A stretch of DNA of 64,000 bases. It comes from Brevibacillus aydinogluensis (lineage in GTDB: Bacteria; Bacillota; Bacilli; Brevibacillales; Brevibacillaceae). Below, piece after piece: positions 61,539-64,000 of the stretch. Each line of letters opens with the position of its first letter. Position 1 is the stretch's first letter. Location of the stretch: the NCBI RefSeq assembly GCF_031954365.1, contig NZ_JAUSVZ010000018.1; one strand, 5' to 3'. The translations under genes and the position numbers were made by a program. The notes below the pieces were generated by a model that did not search any database, was not told the DNA's origin, and worked only from the letters and a program-made list of their open reading frames with translations.

Positions 61539-62630
61539 ATGAATACAAAGGAGCGACATATATTCGCGGGCGGCAATACGGCCAGAGGATACCGTTGTTT
61601 TTTTGATTCCGTCCTGGCGGAGATGGACTGCCTGTTTGTCCTGACTGGCGGAGTGGAAGGCCTGGCTTCAACATTGATCAAACAGATTGGTGACGAACTT
61701 GCCCCCCGCGCCGGCAGCGTGGAGTGGATTCATTCCCCGTTTGTCAACGGCGCCTTTGACGGAGTGATTTTTTCTGATCTGCGGGCCGCCGTGGTGGATG
61801 GGAGCTATCCGCGTGTGCTTCAGCCGAGGGCGCCGGGGCTGATTGAGTCCTATGTCAACTTGCAGGCTGTGATTGACACAAATCGCCTGGCTCCCCGCAG
61901 GAATCTGATTGCGACCTGGTTCGAAGCGCTGTACCAAAAGACGCAGGAAGCGTACGAAGCCTTTGCCCAGGCGCTTGCCATCCACGACGAGTGGGAGGAA
62001 ATCTACATCTCTCGCCTGAATCGGGAAAAAGCCAACCGCGTCGCAGAAGAAGTGACGGAGCTGTTTTTTGGAGAGGAAACCCTGCCAAAGAACGCCCGCA
62101 TCCGGCACATGTATCTGGGCGCAGCCACACCGTCCGGACCGGTTGATCACATCGCCAATCTGACCGCCGACATCGGCAAACGCTACTTTATCAAAGGGCG
62201 ACCCGGTTCCGGCAAGTCGACGATGCTGAACAAACTGGTGGCGGAAGCAAAGCGGCGCGGTTTCGACGCCGAAGTGTACCACTGCGGACTGGACCCGAAC
62301 AGCCTGGACATGGTGATCCTGCCCGAAAAAAGCATCGCCATTTTTGACAGCACGGCGCCGCATGAGTACTTCCCCGACCGAAGCAGTGACGAAGTGATCG
62401 ACATGTACGCCCGGGCCATCGAGCCGGGCACTGACGAGGTGTTTGCCGACCAACTTGCCGAGATCAGGGGGCGCTACGCCGCCGCGATGAAAAAGGGAAC
62501 CGCCAGCCTGGCCGAAGCGCAGATATGCCGCCATCGCCTGGCTGACATCTACGGACAGGCGGCCGACCGTTATAAAGTGGAGGCTGTTCATCAGTCCATT
62601 GTGCGTGAACTGACCGCGCGGCTGGCCTGA
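61539..62630 (+). CDS. P-loop ATPase, PRK06851-like, with degenerate first P-loop
   Basis: 363 residues with two related halves. The N-terminal half begins with FAGGNTARGYRCFFDSVL and has TGGVEGLASTLIKQI where a Walker A would be; the Lys is gone. The second half has an intact Walker A, IKGRPGSGKSTML (near residue 224). PRK06851-type proteins carry two P-loops, so here only one can bind ATP normally. ATG 61539 follows CCAGGAGGGG. Function unknown. Confidence 0.75.
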   Translation: MNTKERHIFAGGNTARGYRCFFDSVLAEMDCLFVLTGGVEGLASTLIKQIGDELAPRAGSVEWIHSPFVNGAFDGVIFSDLRAAVVDGSYPRVLQPRAPGLIESYVNLQAVIDTNRLAPRRNLIATWFEALYQKTQEAYEAFAQALAIHDEWEEIYISRLNREKANRVAEEVTELFFGEETLPKNARIRHMYLGAATPSGPVDHIANLTADIGKRYFIKGRPGSGKSTMLNKLVAEAKRRGFDAEVYHCGLDPNSLDMVILPEKSIAIFDSTAPHEYFPDRSSDEVIDMYARAIEPGTDEVFADQLAEIRGRYAAAMKKGTASLAEAQICRHRLADIYGQAADRYKVEAVHQSIVRELTARLA

Positions 62631-62702
62631 CGTTCGGCTGCCGCCCGTGCGCATGAAACCCGTTCGGCTGCTCATACTATGCGGAGGAGGTGAGCAGTCC
62701 GG

Positions 62703-63626
62703 ATGGGTTTCCCTGTTGTGTTGGCACTGCTCTTGATGGCCAATCCGCTGGATGCGACTGATTTTTTGCGGGTCGAATGGGGAGAAGAGACGATTGCCAT
62801 ACTCGACCGCGCCGACTATACGCTGCCGTTTTCAGGAGTTCCCCTGGTGGACGAAGCAAAGCTGGAGAGGGTTATCAAAAGCGTGGCGGAACAGGTGTAC
62901 CAGGCACCGGTGAACGCCACGATTGACGGAGCAGGCAGGATCGTTCCCGAAAAGCGGGGACGGGCGCTGCATGAAAAAGCGTTTACCGAACAGGTCTACG
63001 ACTACTTTTACGGAAGCGGTTCGAAAAGCATCACGCCCGCCATCCGCGAGGTGATGCCCAAGGTGGACCGCGAACTGCTGAACCAGGTGCGGCAAAAGTT
63101 CATCGGAGGCTACTCCACCTATTACAATCCCCGGAACAAAAACCGTTCTCATAACATCATGCTGGCTGCCAAGGCGATTAACAATTACGTCGTCCTGCCC
63201 GGAGAAATCTTTTCCTTTAACAAGGTGGTTGGCCCACGCACTCGGCAAAAGGGGTATCTGGAAGCGCCGATCATTGTCAGGGGAGAACTGTCCGAGGGGA
63301 TCGGCGGGGGCATCTGTCAGGTGTCGTCTACCCTGTACAACGCTGTCGATCGCGCCGGCATGCACATTTTGCAGCGATACTCCCACAGCCGCCACGTCGC
63401 GTACGTCCCGCCCGGGCGGGACGCCACAGTGAGCTGGAACGGGCCTGATTTTGTGTTTCAGAACAAGTACGCGTATCCCATCCTGATTCGCGCCTATTCC
63501 GGAAACGGACAGATCACGGTTACCATCCATTCATTCCCGGAAATCGAATACGAACCCAGGCATGTGCCCAGTGTGCGCAATCACATGCCGGAAGAAACGC
63601 CGGCAGATCCGCAGCTTCCGGACTAG
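62703..63626 (+). CDS. VanW-family protein
   Basis: 307 residues. N-terminal hydrophobic stretch (about 1-17) could be a signal or anchor. Then a peptidoglycan-binding-like region (about 80-135) and the VanW domain (about 150-275) with LPGEIFSFNKVVGPRT and GIGGGICQVSSTLYNA. RBS GGAGGAGGTGAG before ATG. VanW domains occur in cell-surface proteins; exact role unknown. Confidence 0.88.
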   Translation: MGFPVVLALLLMANPLDATDFLRVEWGEETIAILDRADYTLPFSGVPLVDEAKLERVIKSVAEQVYQAPVNATIDGAGRIVPEKRGRALHEKAFTEQVYDYFYGSGSKSITPAIREVMPKVDRELLNQVRQKFIGGYSTYYNPRNKNRSHNIMLAAKAINNYVVLPGEIFSFNKVVGPRTRQKGYLEAPIIVRGELSEGIGGGICQVSSTLYNAVDRAGMHILQRYSHSRHVAYVPPGRDATVSWNGPDFVFQNKYAYPILIRAYSGNGQITVTIHSFPEIEYEPRHVPSVRNHMPEETPADPQLPD

Positions 63627-64000
63627 ACAGCACCCGTTGTGAGATGCTGTCAGCGTGTAGACAAGTCCGTGGCGCATGGGTGATCGGGCCCGCTCGCTCT
63701 CTTGACGACCAGCAGAGAAGTTGGCAGCGTCCGCTTCAAAACGCGACGCGGGCAGGGGGCAAACATCTGGGTAGTTCGAGGAAGTGAGACTTGTGCCCCC
63801 TGTATCCCCCACGTCTTTCGTTTTTCAAAGCTGGGCAGGTCGTCAAAGGAGCTCGCTTGGCCCATCACTCCATGCCATGTCCTTTTTCTGCACCTTCGGT
63901 TGATCAATGTGCAGGCCTTCCGGCCTGGAAACGATGGAGGAGCGTTTCCTCGCGGAACTTCAACGATTGGCTTCAGTCCGGACAGCACCCGTTGCGAGGT
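63626..64000. repeat. Non-coding end region bounded by a 20-bp direct repeat
   Basis: GACAGCACCCGTTGTGAGAT (63626-63645) recurs as GACAGCACCCGTTGCGAGGT (63981-64000), 18 of 20 identical and 355 bp apart. The first copy can form a hairpin GACAGCA...TGCTGTC (63626-63651). CAGGCC-TTCC-GGCCTG is at 63912-63927. No frame between has a ribosome site or a family match. It may be part of a mobile or repeat element continuing right. Confidence 0.4.

Noticed and set aside
63650..63988. 112-codon minus-strand frame at the right edge
   Set aside because: No ribosome site, no recognisable family and ends coincide with the direct repeats; treated as non-coding.

Overview
The window looks like chromosome of a moderately GC-rich, spore-forming Firmicute of the Brevibacillus/Paenibacillaceae type. 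The evidence is strong GGAGG ribosome-binding sites with frequent GTG and TTG starts, SigA-type promoters, a YheB/YheC/YheD spore-protein region, a gamma-type small acid-soluble spore protein relative, and the Bacillus-like order ytoI / ytpI / dnaE / ytsJ / accDA / pfkA / pyk / ytvI / citZ-icd-mdh / phoPR. No rRNA, tRNA or CRISPR array was found. The first ~0.7 kb is AT-rich and carries what looks like the end of an IS21-type element. The last ~0.4 kb is non-coding and bounded by a 20-bp direct repeat.

Region 0.7-7.7 kb is a cell-wall amino-sugar recovery operon: MurR-type regulator, an AmiE-like serine hydrolase, an ABC sugar importer (lipoprotein and two permeases), a BadF-type kinase (MurK-like) and the MurNAc-6-P etherase MurQ. 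It appears to replace the PTS route with ABC import plus kinase. Next come a DUF3870 protein, a GAF-GGDEF diguanylate cyclase and an NhaC-type antiporter. Region 11.1-23.9 kb is a second sugar locus: an NAD-dependent epimerase, a DHDPS-family aldolase and a regulator with a GGDEF-like core and C-terminal HTH, then an ABC importer, a Gfo/Idh oxidoreductase, a sugar isomerase, a heparinase II/III-type lyase and a GH20 hexosaminidase. Together they suggest import and intracellular breakdown of uronate/amino-sugar (glycosaminoglycan-like) oligosaccharides. The two promoters of this locus carry the same 20-bp element exactly 3 nt upstream of the -35.

Region 24-27 kb holds an XRE regulator/membrane protein pair with two matching operators, and a thiol-peroxide operon (thioredoxin reductase-like flavoprotein, glutaredoxin, AhpC-type peroxiredoxin) with a Fur/PerR-like box. 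Region 27.3-34.7 kb is the spore block: a repeat protein resembling an expanded gamma-type SASP, four tandem YheC/YheD ATP-grasp paralogues, and yheB.

Region 35-64 kb is conserved core: ytoI, an ArsR regulator, ytpI, an unannotated holin-like peptide with a probable antisense RNA (type I toxin-antitoxin), dnaE, malic enzyme with a FadR-type operator and a FadR-type regulator next door, accDA, pfkA, pyk, a B12-dependent ribonucleotide reductase under two NrdR boxes, a thioesterase, fxsA, ytvI, citZ-icd-mdh, and phoP-phoR-phoU with PhoP-like boxes before phoP and phoU. It ends with a P-loop ATPase and a VanW-family protein. Calls are from reading the sequence and family knowledge; no database search was run.
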